Position numbers and translations under genes: made by a program
From: Sipunculus nudus
Taxonomy: Eukaryota; Annelida; Sipuncula; Golfingiida; Sipunculidae
Assembly: GCA_026874595.1 (NCBI GenBank)
Contig: CM049316.1
Location: 54,445,676-54,509,675 of the forward strand
Length of the DNA stretch: 64,000 nt
Reading direction: 5' to 3'
The notes under the pieces: model-generated
The model's database searches: none
Seen by the model: only the letters and a program-made list of their open reading frames with translations
What the model was told of the DNA's origin: nothing
In this document: in pieces, positions 49,370 to 61,162 of the stretch
Layout of the letters: each line of letters begins with the position of its first letter
How positions within the stretch are numbered: the stretch's first letter is position 1

Positions 49370-49932
49370 GTTCACATTTTAACTCTGTAACAAGAGTAGG
49401 CATGCGTGTTTTAGAGAGATGTTCTTATAACATTTAAATCGCATTTGATTAATTTTAAAGAGAATAGAGAAGACGTAGTAAAGCTTCATTTTTCTCACAT
49501 CATAATACTTAGGTTGTTTATATGATGCACAGAACAATAGAGTTGAAGTATCCAAGTAACTAAGCCAGTATTTGTCCTTGACCATCAAAAGATAAAACCT
49601 CAAATAATTTTTTTAAAAATCAGCTTATTACATGCTAATGAACTTTTTTCTGATCATTGATGCTTTATACCAGCCATGCCCTTTTTGATACATAGAGACT
49701 GTTATACAATGTTGTTCATTACTTTTCACTGGACTATCAGATATCATCAGAGTATTAGTAAAGGGACTTCCAGGGTTACCAAAAAGGTAAACCTTTTATT
49801 ACCAGTGTATCAAGTCTGTATTGTTACAGCCCTATTGATAGCTCCTGCTGAGAGTTAGAAAGTTCTTTTGATAATATAAAGTGCCATTATAGTTAATGCT
49901 GCATCTTTCCAATATCTGTGTCACATGTAATT

Positions 49933-50369
49933 ATGTCTCCCCTCCCAATGGGGGGAGACAATGTTATGTCTGTCATAGGTATTGTGTTTAGTCATCATCT
50001 GTTTCATTTATTGTGAAAGAGATAACCTTTGAACCACTCAATATTTTTTCATGAAATTTTACATTTGAATTGTTTCTACCAATTTCATGGAAATGTTGGA
50101 AAACTATTCACTTTGACCTTCATGTTAAAATTGGCCAAATGATTTTTTTTTTGTGAACACAATTACCTTTGAGTTGCTCAACATTTTTTCATGTAATTTT
50201 ATACATGAATTGTTTCCACCAAAATCTAAGACAATTTATAAAATGGTGACCTGGATGTTCAATGTCAAATCTTCAGGATTTTAGGATATCTGTGAACCCC
50301 ACAACTTTTTAGGTAGTCCACATATTTTCCTCAAATTTTAGGATGGGGGCCCATAGGGAGGGAAGACAT
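49933..50369. mobile_element. TIR element (MITE-like), family M2 complete copy
   Basis: Ends are atgtctcccctccc and gggagggaagacat, inverted with 13 of 14 matches. 437 bp, internal repeats of tttttcatgaaattttac at about 50047 and 50188, no coding capacity. A 5'-truncated copy is at 53185-53306. Confidence 0.75.
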
Positions 50370-50417
50370 GCCTGTTTTTGCAGTCCTGTATAATGCTGTT
50401 TTTGGTTGCCTTTGTAG

Positions 50418-50558
50418 GGATGGCTGAACAGACGTCCTCCTGGGGAGGCTGCCATCATCATGAACCTGTTTGAGACATCCTTCCCGGATATCTACAGGAA
50501 TTCCTGGCAAAACTTTACATTCAAAATGGAAGTCCTGGAGGCCTTTGTCATCAGACAG
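50418..50558 (+). CDS. DNAH5: Dynein heavy chain exon 35 (AAA2)
   Basis: 47 codons, phase 0 to 0: GWLNRRPPGEAAIIMNLFET, SFPDIYRNSWQNFTFKMEVL, EAFVIRQ. Donor gtgagt. The 2.3-kb intron that follows holds H1 copy 2 and a small MITE. Confidence 0.95.
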
Positions 50559-50894
50559 GTGAGTTATAAAAATAGAGAAAAGTCCAGATATGTGAATTCT
50601 ACCGCTGGATTATTTTCACTAGACACACCTGCGTGACCTGTCGGTGGCGCTGTATGTTGGATGTGGAAACGTACGTACTCTCTTAACAGATGATCTGTTA
50701 TCTTTAAATTGTATGAATGTCACTAATATGAGAAAGGATGCTTAATAATCCCAAAATATGAGTAGGAACTGGTGCAGCTGTTGATATAGAAATTGTTAGA
50801 ACAGAAGCAACATTGATTACACAAACATAAAACGAGATAGATGACCTGGATTAGAGATTATTAAGGTTGGTTTTGTTTTGTTTTAGATATTTTA

Positions 50895-52110
50895 TTATGC
50901 CCCCGCCACAAAGTGGCCGGGGCATATAGTTTTACCCATGTCTGTCATTCTGTCCTTCCGAAATCAAACAGTTGTACGGACTTTTTTTCGCAATGCCTGC
51001 AGATATTGGCCTGATTTTTGGTGTGTGGGCAGATATAGACCAGTTACAGATCGAGTTCGCGTTTCGTCCCGGTTGACCTACTTTTGACCGTTTTACGGCT
51101 CCTAAACTTAGAAAATTTCATGAAAAATAGAAATTTCATGACAAATACACATGTACGGACTTTTTTTCGCAATGCCTGCAGATATAGGCCTGATTTTTGG
51201 TGTGTAGGCAGATAATGACCAGTTACAGATCGAGTTCGCGTTTCGTCCCAGATGACCTATTTCTGACTGTTTTACGGCTCCTAAACTTAGAAAATTTCAT
51301 GAAAAATAGAAATTTTCATGACAAATACACATGTACGGACTTTTTTTCGCAATGCCTGCAGATATTGGCCTGATTTTTTGTGTATGGGCAGATAATGACC
51401 AGTTACAGATCCAGTTCGCATTTCGTCCCGGTTGACCTACTTTTGAACGTTTTACGCCTCCTTAACTTAGAAAATTTCATGAAAAATAGAAATATTCATG
51501 ACAGATACACATGTACGGACTTTTTTTCGCAATGCCTGCAGATATTGGCTTGATTTTTGGTGTGTGGGCAGATATAGACCAGTTACAGATTGAGTTCGCG
51601 TTTTGTCCCGGTTGACCTACTTTTGAACGTTTTACGCCTCCTTAACTTAGAAAATTTCATGAAAAAAAAAGGAAATTTCTTGACAAATACACATGTACGG
51701 ACTTTTTTTCGCAATGCCTGCAGATATTGGCCTTATTTTTGGTGTGTTGGCAGATATTGACCAGTTACAGATCGAGTTCGCGTTTTGTCCCAGTTGACAT
51801 ACTTTTGACCATTTGACGGTGCTCTAACATAGAAAATTTCATAAAAAAGTGCACATGTATGGACTTTTTTTCGCAGTGCCTGCAGATACGGGCCTGATTT
51901 TTGGTGTGTAGGCAGAAATTGACCAGTTACAGATCGAGTTCTTGTTTTGTCCCAGTTGACCTACTTTTGACCATTTGACTGCTCCTGAACATAGAAAGTT
52001 TCATGAAAAATAGAAATTTTCATAACAAATGCATATGTACTGACTTTTTTTCCTCAGTGCCTGCAGATACCACCCTGATTTTTTATGTGTGGGCAGATAA
52101 TGACAGTTTC
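50895..52110 (+). mobile_element. Helitron/pearl-like element family H1, copy 2 with seven core repeats
   Basis: Starts tatgcccccgccacaaagtg and ggccggggcatatagtttta. Seven ~180-bp units are marked by ggactttttttcgcaatgcc at about 50979, 51158, 51338, 51518, 51700, 51860 and 52040, each with gaccagttacagatcgagtt and gttgacctacttttga. Units decay toward the right, and the CTAG end seen in copy 1 is absent, so this copy is 3' truncated. Non-coding. Confidence 0.78.
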
Positions 52111-52625
52111 CATTAACAATATACGATGGCAGTATTCAGAGTGTTTGGATGTGAGTGAGTTTAGGTGAGGTAAGGTGGTATGGATGTTGGGTAAGTGAAG
52201 GCAAGTTGTAAATTTTCTTAGTAAGAATGGAAGAAATTGTTCATTTGTTCTTTTTTTTTTTTAAATTTAATTAATTATTTGGAAGACAAGTATTTAAAAT
52301 TGTTTTTGTTTCATTTTTGTTTCAGGTCCTAGTATATTAGGACTAATTTTATGACTGAATTATGAATATCACTTTTAGGGGAAAATATGGTGGGGAATAT
52401 TATATTTTGAACCTTTTTGTGTCTTCTATGTATGAAGATACTGCTTCAAAAATTTCTCTATTTCTGATGTGGCTTGGTTGGTTTTAACATACTTTAATAA
52501 GATGGCATGTAAAGTTGCAACTAAAAGCAGTAAAAGACATGATGAAAAAGTTGAGCTAAGGTTGCATAATTGGAGACTAAGCATTAATTAAATCTGATGG
52601 CTAAAAATCTTTAAAAATACAAACA

Positions 52626-52803
52626 CAGTGGAACCTATCTGAATGGCCACTTGTTTGATAAGACCACCTGTCTATTAAGACCACCCTTGAGTGAACAAAA
52701 TGCATTCACATAAATTGTAACTGACCTGTCTAATAAGACCACCTGTGAATTAAGACCACTTTCGACCAGTCACCTGGGTGGTCTTAGTACACAGGTTTCA
52801 CTG
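52626..52803. mobile_element. Small MITE, family M3 copy 1
   Basis: Ends cagtggaacct and aggtttcactg are inverted with 10 of 11 matches; length 178 bp. Internal taagaccacctgt occurs three times. Flanked by TA-rich sequence on the right. A relative is at 61914-62092. Confidence 0.7.
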
Positions 52804-52868
52804 TATATATATATATGGATTAGAACATAAGTTTCATGAGTTCTGTAATTTTCCTTGTTGTATCTCAG

Positions 52869-53109
52869 GCATGCGACTTGTTACAAGGACTGATCCCTCA
52901 GGAGGACAAGGAGGGATCCATCACTCCCAAGCATTACGAGCGCCTGTACGTGTTCACCCTCATGTGGAGCATTGGAGCTTTCCTGGAGCTGGATGACAGA
53001 GCCAAGTTTGAGGAATACATCCGAAGCAATGAAGAATATCGCCTTGACCTACCTGATATTCCAAAAGATGCTGATTACACCATATTTGACTACATGGTTG
53101 ACAATGAAG
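52869..53109 (+). CDS. DNAH5: Dynein heavy chain exon 36 (AAA2/AAA3)
   Basis: 80 codons plus 1: ACDLLQGLIPQEDKEGSITP, KHYERLYVFTLMWSIGAFLE, LDDRAKFEEYIRSNEEYRLD, FDYMVDNEG. Acceptor tatctcag, donor gtgaag; the frame continues open a few codons into the intron but homology stops at the donor. Confidence 0.96.
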
Positions 53110-53184
53110 GTGAAGTACAAAAATAAAAATGGTTTGTCATTCTTGGTTAATATCTGTTATATTATGCATTAACTAATTCTACAC

Positions 53185-53306
53185 TAGTCACCCTAATCTT
53201 CAAGGTCAAATCGTAGAAATCTAGGAGTTTTGTGAACCCAAACCTTTGAAGTAGTCCATATTTTTTCTCAACTTTGGGGATTGAGGCCCATAGGGAGGGG
53301 AGATAT
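53185..53306. mobile_element. TIR element family M2, truncated copy
   Basis: Matches the right 120 bp of 49933-50369: shared gtagtccatattttt-type block, ggcccatagggagg and the end gggaggggagatat. The left part is missing. Confidence 0.65.
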
Positions 53307-53514
53307 GCATCTGTTATTAGTTGTAAAAACAAACTCATTCTATTTACCTGCTAGCAGAGGTTATTTATATAAAACTGCTCTCTGAACTAAAATTTCAAAT
53401 ATCTATAAATAAGCAGTCTCTGGAACAGTTTAAGGTCACAGCATCTAATTCCTCCAGTATCTGAATATCATGAAAATAAGAAATTCTTAAAATATATAAT
53501 TATTTATGAAATAG

Positions 53515-53792
53515 GTAAATGGGTACACTGGAACCAGCATGTGGAGGAGTATCACTATCCCACGGACACAACGCCAGAGTACGGCTCCATCCTGGTGCCA
53601 AACGTGGATAACGTACGCACCGAGTTCCTGATCCATACTATTGCCAAGCAGGAGAAGGCAGTGCTGCTGATTGGTGAACAGGGTACTGCTAAAACTGTGA
53701 TGCTGAACAAATTCATGTCCAAGTACGATCCTGAGAAGCACATGTCACAGAGCCTCAACTTCTCCTCAGCCACCACGCCCATGATCTTCCAG
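53515..53792 (+). CDS. DNAH5: Dynein heavy chain exon 37 (AAA3 P-loop)
   Basis: 278 bp, phase 1 to 0: [40 protein letters not shown], Walker A GEQGTAKT at 53673-53696, [16 protein letters not shown]3 is a regulatory nucleotide site in dyneins. Acceptor tgaaatag, donor gtcagt. Confidence 0.97.
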
Positions 53793-54127
53793 GTCAGTTT
53801 ATATGCTGTTTTCCTTGAAAGGTCAACAGTTGCTGATATAAACTAAACTAGGTCTGTAATATACCTGTGAATGCATGAGTCTCATACAATATAGTTATTA
53901 AATATTCAGAATTTGACCAATGGTATTTTTGAAAATTTTAATATTTTTAATTCTTAAGATTAAGCCCTTGTTTTATACGGATATTTTCTGATTGTTTCTT
54001 GTCATTTATTCACCTACAAAAGCAGGTGTGCTGCATTTGAAAAATTAGAATTAAAATTTTACTATCACCATCGTGTACATATATGAGTAACAAATATGAT
54101 GTATTCAATAAATCCAACTCTTTGCAG

Positions 54128-54343
54128 AGGACCATTGAGAGTTACGTAGACAAGCGTATGGGCAGCACATACGGTCCCCCGACAGGACGCAGGGCTACCG
54201 TGTTTATTGATGACATCAACATGCCAATCATCAACGAGTGGGGAGACCAGGTGGCCAATGAAATTGTCCGTCAGCTGATGGAGAACAAGGGTTTCTACAA
54301 CCTGGACAAACCAGGAGACTTCACTCACATCGTAGATGTGCAG
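54128..54343 (+). CDS. DNAH5: Dynein heavy chain exon 38 (AAA3)
   Basis: 72 codons, phase 0 to 0: [20 protein letters not shown], Walker [39 protein letters not shown]. Donor gtatgg. The next intron carries a SINE. Confidence 0.97.
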
Positions 54344-54444
54344 GTATGGTGCTAAGAGAGAAAAAAATACTTCAGTCAGTTCTACTTTTTTAAATATATA
54401 TTTTTTATGGAGTTAACTCAGTCCATTTTAATGCTAGCTTAAAT

Positions 54445-54775
54445 AAGTATGTACATCTGCAGTATTTCATTCTAGTTTCAGACTCCATGACAGGACAGTA
54501 GCACACGCTTCCTCTCATTTTATATTCTAGTCTTAACCAGGGCCAGTGACTATTGCACCTTCAGGCACTAGGTGTGTAATTGACCCCTTTACCACTTAAG
54601 AACCCCTGAAAGGTGCACTCATCTGTGATCGAAACATGGTCATGGGTCACAGCCTTCTCAATAAACCTGCAGAGCGTTAACCCTAATTGTTACTGACCAT
54701 GAAAAATCTCACCTCCTCAACCGAGATTTGAACTCACTATCTCCTGGCATTGGCACAAGGGCACAGAAGCCAATC
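54445..54775 (-). mobile_element. tRNA-derived SINE, reverse orientation
   Basis: On the - strand the head has B-box-like gtgagttcaaatctcggtt (54722-54740) preceded by an arm-like gccaggagata. The body includes gcagtagcacac-type and gtgtaatt blocks shared with 1805-2110. Head and body boundaries approximate. Confidence 0.65.
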
Positions 54776-55408
54776 CTTGACGGTGCTCGTTGTGTACAAC
54801 AATGTTATAAAGCAGTGAATCTTCTGTCTTGTGGCCCTTTACAAACAACCACATTTTACAGATAGGCAGTGACCCCTCAGCACCACCACCCGTGTAACAA
54901 CCTCCCACCCCACCCATATCATGAGGATCAGTATTTATAAGGCCATGCATATGACATTAATGCATCAATGTATAACATTGTATAGCATGACAGCTTGTTC
55001 TCCTGGTGATGTTGGTTTGGTTTTTCATTACTTTAGGTCCTTTATTTCTTGATTATAAAAGAATTTAAAGATATGTTTTGCTGTTGCAGCATTAAATATG
55101 CTAAAATTTTAATTAAAATGTGGACTGACCCTGAAACTATATAGAATAATATTACAACTGGATCAGTATTCAATGCCCTTTTTGCTTATAAATTTTGGAT
55201 GTATGAAGTCTTCGAAAAAATGTTAACAGTAGAAATAAATAATTACCATAATCAGATAAAGTGTGTCATAATAATGGTATTATAAGACATTAGTACATTT
55301 TTACAAAATTGAATTTGTGAAGTAAATTTTTTACTAAATCTTGTTAAATGTCATGGTTCTAAAGGCCTATAATGTACGTCTCCTCACTTTTAGCCTCCTC
55401 TTTTTCAG

Positions 55409-55639
55409 TTTGTGGCTGCCATGATTCATCCTGGTGGTGGCAGAAATGACATTCCACAACGTCTGAAGCGGCAGTTTAACATCTTCAACTGCACCCTCCC
55501 ATCCAACCCGTCCATCGACAAGATCTTCAGTGTGATTGGCTGTGGACACTACTGTTCCCAGAGGGACTTCAAAAGTGAGATTTCAGAAATGGTCGCCAAA
55601 CTGGTGCCTGTCACCCGCAGACTCTGGCAGCTGACCAAG
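55409..55639 (+). CDS. DNAH5: Dynein heavy chain exon 39 (AAA3), followed by a GC donor
   Basis: 77 codons, phase 0 to 0: [71 protein letters not shown] is the conserved AAA3 sensor region. The donor is gcaagt after accaag: a GC-AG intron, since family alignment places the junction exactly at LTK-IKMLPTP and no GT in the right place exists. Confidence 0.96.
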
Positions 55640-56185
55640 GCAAGTTTGTTCCATCTGTAGATTATTTTTTGTAGTCATCGAGATCCTATGCAGTAATAAT
55701 GTTTTCATGTCCATTTGTGCATCTAAGGAGACAGGCAAATATGGAATGATTGGATAATAAATTATGAACATTGTATTTCTGGTTTCACTGATAAAAATTC
55801 AAGATGAAATCTGCGAATTTAAAGGCTTGTATATCTTCATATGAGCATTTGCATTAGCAACATGAAATGTGTTTCATTATTTAAGTTTCTTCAAGGAAAT
55901 ACTTAAGTTGGCTCAGGACCATTAGCAAAAGATCAAAATTAGATTCCATGTTATATACTCAAGAGCTGGCCATTATAGGTATAAAATAACCTAGGAATTC
56001 AAAGTTTTACATCGACTATCAGTTGATCCTTTTAAAGATGGATCTGTACTGATCAGCTATTTGTTTCACCCATGATTATTTTTAAAACCGCTAGGTTAAT
56101 AAGCAAAGATTTGTTTACGAAAGTAGTTGTTGATTTTAAATAAAAATGGTACAACAGTGTTGATAAACCTTGTATTTGTTAACAG

Positions 56186-56349
56186 ATCAAGATGCTCCCA
56201 ACCCCAGCCAAGTTCCATTACATCTTCAACTTGCGTGATCTGTCCCGCATCTGGCAGGGGATGATCAACACACTCGGTGAGGTCATCACTGACGTACCGA
56301 CCCTCCTGGCACTGTGGAAACACGAGTGCTGCCGTGTCATTGCTGACAG
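56186..56349 (+). CDS. DNAH5: Dynein heavy chain exon 40 (AAA3 end)
   Basis: 54 codons plus 2: [67 protein letters not shown] is invariant in axonemal dyneins. Donor gtatac. The 1.76-kb intron 56350-58105 has an 11-bp stem hairpin at 56867-56898 and nothing else recognisable. Confidence 0.97.
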
Positions 56350-56866
56350 GTATACCATTATCCAGCTTGGACTTGAAATTTGAACTGTCTAATGGAAAGT
56401 TAGATATAAATTTGTCACACAATTTTTGATTTGGTAACTTAACAAAATGATTGTAAAGAATAAAGTTATGTATTCATGAGGTATTTTGCCATATAGACTG
56501 AAGTTGCTTGTTAAATTGTAATAAACTTTTTATTATTTATATAGATTTATCATAGTCAGTTCTGCTTGTAGTTGTCTTTAAAATCTGGACAACAGTAATT
56601 TATGAGTTTAATCAAATATGTTCTCTTTGAAGATACTTAGATTCTTTATGTTGCCTTAAGTTGAGCTGACCAAGTTTTCCATGCTGTTGAAATTCATATA
56701 ACTCTTAACTGTTTTGAATATTTCATGGTACTCATTAATGCACTCACATATCAGTATATGTTATTTTATATATACTCACAAGAGCACTGTTGACTTGGGG
56801 GTGTGCTTAAAGCTTCGAAAGCCATTCATAGCTTTAATACTGGTAATGACTTTAATATGCAAGATA

Positions 56867-56898
56867 CATGGTATAGTTACGCTGATGACTATACCATG
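56867..56898. repeat. Perfect 11-bp inverted repeat
   Basis: catggtatagt, a 10-base loop, then actataccatg. In the intron between exon 40 and exon 41a. No known function. Confidence 0.8.
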
Positions 56899-58105
56899 CA
56901 GATTATGTGCAGCACATTTTTGCAAAGCAGGCATGAAAGTTTGATGCAAAATTACACACAGTACACATCTGTGCAAAGCTAACATGATGACTTGTTGTAC
57001 AAATTAGCCTGCACATAAGAAAGCAAGCTAAAGACACTCACTAACAGCATTGACTTTTCCAGATGATATTGACAGCTTCCACAAACAACATTGTCCACAA
57101 TTCTGTGTATGCCCGTATAATATTGTTGAGCTGAATGGCATTATCTGTAGGAGGTCCCTTGCAGACATCTCGAGTAAGGTCTATACACATTACAGGGATT
57201 CTGTGCTACTAAGCCATGTGTTTTAGTATTAAACATGATTCTGCCCTTATTGAGACTAAATCCCTGTTGATCACCAAATATGGAACACTTCCTTGGATGC
57301 TTTGAAGTTCGGAATAAAAGTTTATTTTCTCTGTATTATTGGCCATGATTATTTGGAAATCCCAGTGGGCCAGAGAGACAGAGATCCTAATATGGAAAAG
57401 ATCTCCTAATGTCAAATCCAGGTGTGTAAAGACATTGAGTCCAGTTCATGGAAGGCTTAGTCCAGTATTAAATATATGTCACATGGATGTGATTATACCT
57501 AATTACCTTTTGGTAATTTTATGTCACCATTTTCAGTGACAAAAATTACTTTCATAAAACCTTGTCCTTATTCCATCACACTCAATTTAAAATTGTCAGT
57601 TACAGAGTTATCCACCGCTACCCCAGATCCAGTATCATATGTGTTCCATAATATCAGGGTTGCCACCTTTGGCCTTCATCTTGTGTCGGAAACTCCAAGC
57701 GGTGATTGATAGAGGTCGCCACTTCTGCATGCAACTAGTCAAAGCAAACTGGTTAGGGTGATATCAAGTCCACTACAGTATATGAAATTTCACCAGTGGA
57801 ACCTCTTGATAAAATAAAATATCTACCGGTAATAGTAATACTTGTCTTCATTTAGTATACAGTGCTGCCACCTTTAGGTAATTCTCTGATCTCACTCATT
57901 TTTCACCATTACTGTGTATCCTCCCAGAAAGGCCCTTGCACTATCTATAAAATGTTTGTTCTTGGTGGGGCATTAATCGTACAATTCATAAACCTAGTTT
58001 CAAATTTACAGAGAATTACTGCTGAAGCCACTGCCACAGTCTGATCTTGCAGTGAAAAATGCTTTATTGTAATGTCAACTAACCTGTGTAGCTTTGAAAA
58101 AATAG

Positions 58106-58228
58106 GTTTGTCAACTTTGAGGACTTCGGTTGGTTCACCAAGACAATGGGTCGAGTGGTCTCAGAGGAGTTCGGGGAGGATCTTGCCCATTCACTTGAAA
58201 CTACCCGTTACTTTGTAGATTTTCTGAG
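58106..58228 (+). CDS. DNAH5: Dynein heavy chain exon 41a, first of two alternative tandem exons
   Basis: 123 bp, phase 2 to 2, acceptor aaaaaatag, donor gtaaaa. With the split Arg codons: RFVNFEDFGWFTKTMGRVV, SEEFGEDLAHSLETTRYF, VDFLR. It is homologous over its full length to exon 41b at 58957 (about half the residues identical, no gaps). Both splice to the same neighbours. It encodes the connection between AAA3 and AAA4. Confidence 0.92.
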
Positions 58229-58956
58229 GTAAAATACATGTGCATGTTTGGCTTAATCCTGTGTGTTTTTTGTTCAAATTTGGTTTTCATGGCACCTTTT
58301 TTTTATTTGCATCCATATTTCATTAATGCTTGATCCTTTTATTTGTAACTTGGCTTGATGCAGGCATGGTTTTATGTGAGCTCTCTTTAATTAAGCCCTG
58401 TTGATTTGATATGTAGACACTGACTAACAAAGCCAATGGGAAAATAGAATGAATGAGATGATTAGGACAAAAAACAAATTGGTATAGACAATTTCTTTTA
58501 AAACTGAAATTCAAAATTGTCAAAACCAGCATATAAAATAAATCTCTGCTTAACAGGATATGTTTCTATGGCTTCTCAGAATTCAGTTATCATAGTTGTA
58601 CTTACAAAACCCTTGAACCTGAAAGGTTACTTTATAACAAAAGACTGATTTTGTGATGTTCATCCTCAGTTGGAAGATAGTGCCACCTACAGGCCATTTC
58701 CCTATCTAAAAACAACAGGGTTAACTGTGGAAATTTGTAACTCCTTAAAGCCAAGCAAATGTGACAGGCCAGGTTAGTAACAGGTTTCAGGTATAGGGGT
58801 CTGATCAGACATCACAGCATCGCTAACTTTTGATTTGGATTGCTTTGGACCTAACTAGATGACTAAGTTTGGTTTTGTGTGTTGTGCTTTTTCTCCCCCA
58901 AACTAACCACCTACCCTGTTGTGCTTGTGTGCTACATAACTGTTTGTGGGGTCAAG

Positions 58957-59079
58957 GTTCACAAACCCTGATGACCTGCGTTGGTTTGACAAAACAACTC
59001 TCCGTGTGGTGGAGGAAGAATTGGGTGAGGAGTACTTGGAGATGGCCACGCCCACCAAGTATTTCATGGACTTCATGAG
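58957..59079 (+). CDS. DNAH5: Dynein heavy chain exon 41b, second alternative tandem exon
   Basis: 123 bp, phase 2 to 2, acceptor ggggtcaag (an AAG acceptor with a poor pyrimidine tract close by; ttttctccccc is 65 bases upstream), donor gtattg. Reads RFTNPDDLRWFDKTTLRVVE, EELGEEYLEMATPTKYFM, DFMR. The WFDK and VEEE features resemble the vertebrate form as I recall it. Likely mutually exclusive with 41a. Intron 59080-61092 has only AT-rich sequence and a G-rich run near 60140. Confidence 0.92.
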
Positions 59080-61092
59080 GTATTGATAGTCTTAGTATCA
59101 TACTTGTAGATCACAGTCAATAGGTTGTATAGCTTGTTGAGAGACAATGAAAAGCATGAATTGAAGGGCTTCTTTCTGAAATGCCCATTGTCACTTTTAT
59201 TTTCATATTGGATTTAGCCACCTCAGTCTCATTCACATGGAACGCGAAGCATTTCTCATTGAAATATTACCTGAAATTCATAAAATATTAACCCTAGTCT
59301 TTGAGTGCATATTCACTATGTACAAACTGATCTTTCTGAGTGAAGTTGATCCTGATACCAGTGATAGACATTTTGACAGATCTTGTTGATCAGTAAACCC
59401 TACATTGAAAATGGTGGACTGATTTGAACATAATATTTTCATACATATAGTGTGCCAGACACATAATAGTTGTTTTGCAGCAGAGTGGCAGCTTTAAAAG
59501 AAAACAGACTAGAAAAGAACTTGCATAGCTAAGAGGCACAGTTATAGAATAATTTTTATAGACCTGTATATATGAACAAAACTGCCAACATCAGAGATGT
59601 ATTGAAATACCTTTTTCTCTTAAAAAATATAGTTTACAGTATTTCATTGTCTCTCATCAAAGTATACAGACCTTGATGTAGTTTGCACCAGTGTATCTAC
59701 TAGTACCATGTCATAGCTGTTGTGACTGTGGATATATGCTTTCACTTCTGCTTGGCATTTTTTTCTTAATCTAATGTATATGTCTGCTTATGTATTACAT
59801 TTGACCCCTTTGGTCAAATATGTATGTACATACATTATCTGTGTACACTGTTATCATAACCAGTAACTTATTTTTTCAGCATGGGCCATATAATCTGCAA
59901 CCAAGATAGTATGAAAAACTAAATTTTGGTTTTCTTTTAAAATTATTCATATCTTTTCTCATACATATATTGTAAATTGCACAGCCAACCACTGTGTAAA
60001 ACAGAACTCTCTCTAAGCCAACCATTTGCGGTCTTGTAAGCAGGGTTGGCCATCTTAGGTGTGGGCAGTATACAATGAAAAACTTGGTTGTTAGCCAGGA
60101 TTGAAAAGATCAGTATCTCAGTGATTAAATGGCTGTGTTCGGGGAGGGGGGAGGGATGTTGACAATAATTAAAAATACTTTTATACCAGAACACCATAGG
60201 GCTGCCCTAACTCTTTATACACAGAAAACAAACAAGATAACTTGTGTCTCTGGGACATTTTTTTCTGGGATTATTATATAGTAACTCAGAAAAGTCAGTC
60301 TTAAACTCATTATAATTGGATAATCTGCATTTTCAATCTGTGAATTATAACAGATACCACTATATAAACATATAATATTACAGAAACATCTTGTTTTAAT
60401 TAACTAATAACTTTACTTTCATTTGTGTATTATAAATAATGGAATTCACGTTAGTTTTAAATCTTGCATGCATGGTGTTCCTTCTTGCAACCTTCAGTAA
60501 CTTAAAACACTTGCTTCCAGCAGTGTTATGCCTAATGCATATATATAAATATTTATTATATATATATGCTATATACATAACATTTCAAATGCATGTACAA
60601 GTTTCTTGAATGCATGGCAACTGACACTTTTGTACAGCTAATTGTAATGCAGTATTGTTTTTGGACAACTGGATGTAATATTCTCATAAATGTATATAAT
60701 TTTCCCCTCATTACATCGTCTGTCAGCTACATCTGTCACCAATATATCATATGTATATAATATATCATAGAATACAAGTTTTGTAATTATTGTTAATGGC
60801 ACAAAACTGCTTAAATCAGGTATATTCTGATACAAGTACTTTTTTAAACTCCTGTAACTCCTGTTTAGAAAATGCTCAAAATAATTTATAAATTCAAATC
60901 TTGTGATTTCATTAAACATAAATTTGCAAGCTGTTTCATGTAATGCAAGTACTTATAGGACATTACGTTCATATGATAAATTTATTTACAAGATTTTTTT
61001 AATGTATAGTTTAAATGAACCTGCATTATATTCATGGTAAACAAGAAATACTTGAGATAATTAGATATTTTCATTAATTATTACTTAATTAG

Positions 61093-61162
61093 AGATGCAG
61101 AGGAGGCTACGGGAGAGGAGCCTGAGGATGCTGACTTTGATGTACCAAAGGTTTATGAACCA
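61093..61162 (+). CDS. DNAH5: Dynein heavy chain exon 42
   Basis: 70 bp, phase 2 to 0: RDAEEATGEEPEDADFDVPK then VYEP. Short acidic linker matching the DAPEAAGE ... PKIYEP segment of the family between AAA3 and AAA4. Acceptor ttaattag, donor gtgagt. Confidence 0.93.

Noticed and set aside
57600-57730. A third copy of the exon 41 type in the intron before 41a
   Set aside because: Some phrases looked coding-like, but no W-F-x-K or YF-x-DF pattern in any frame.
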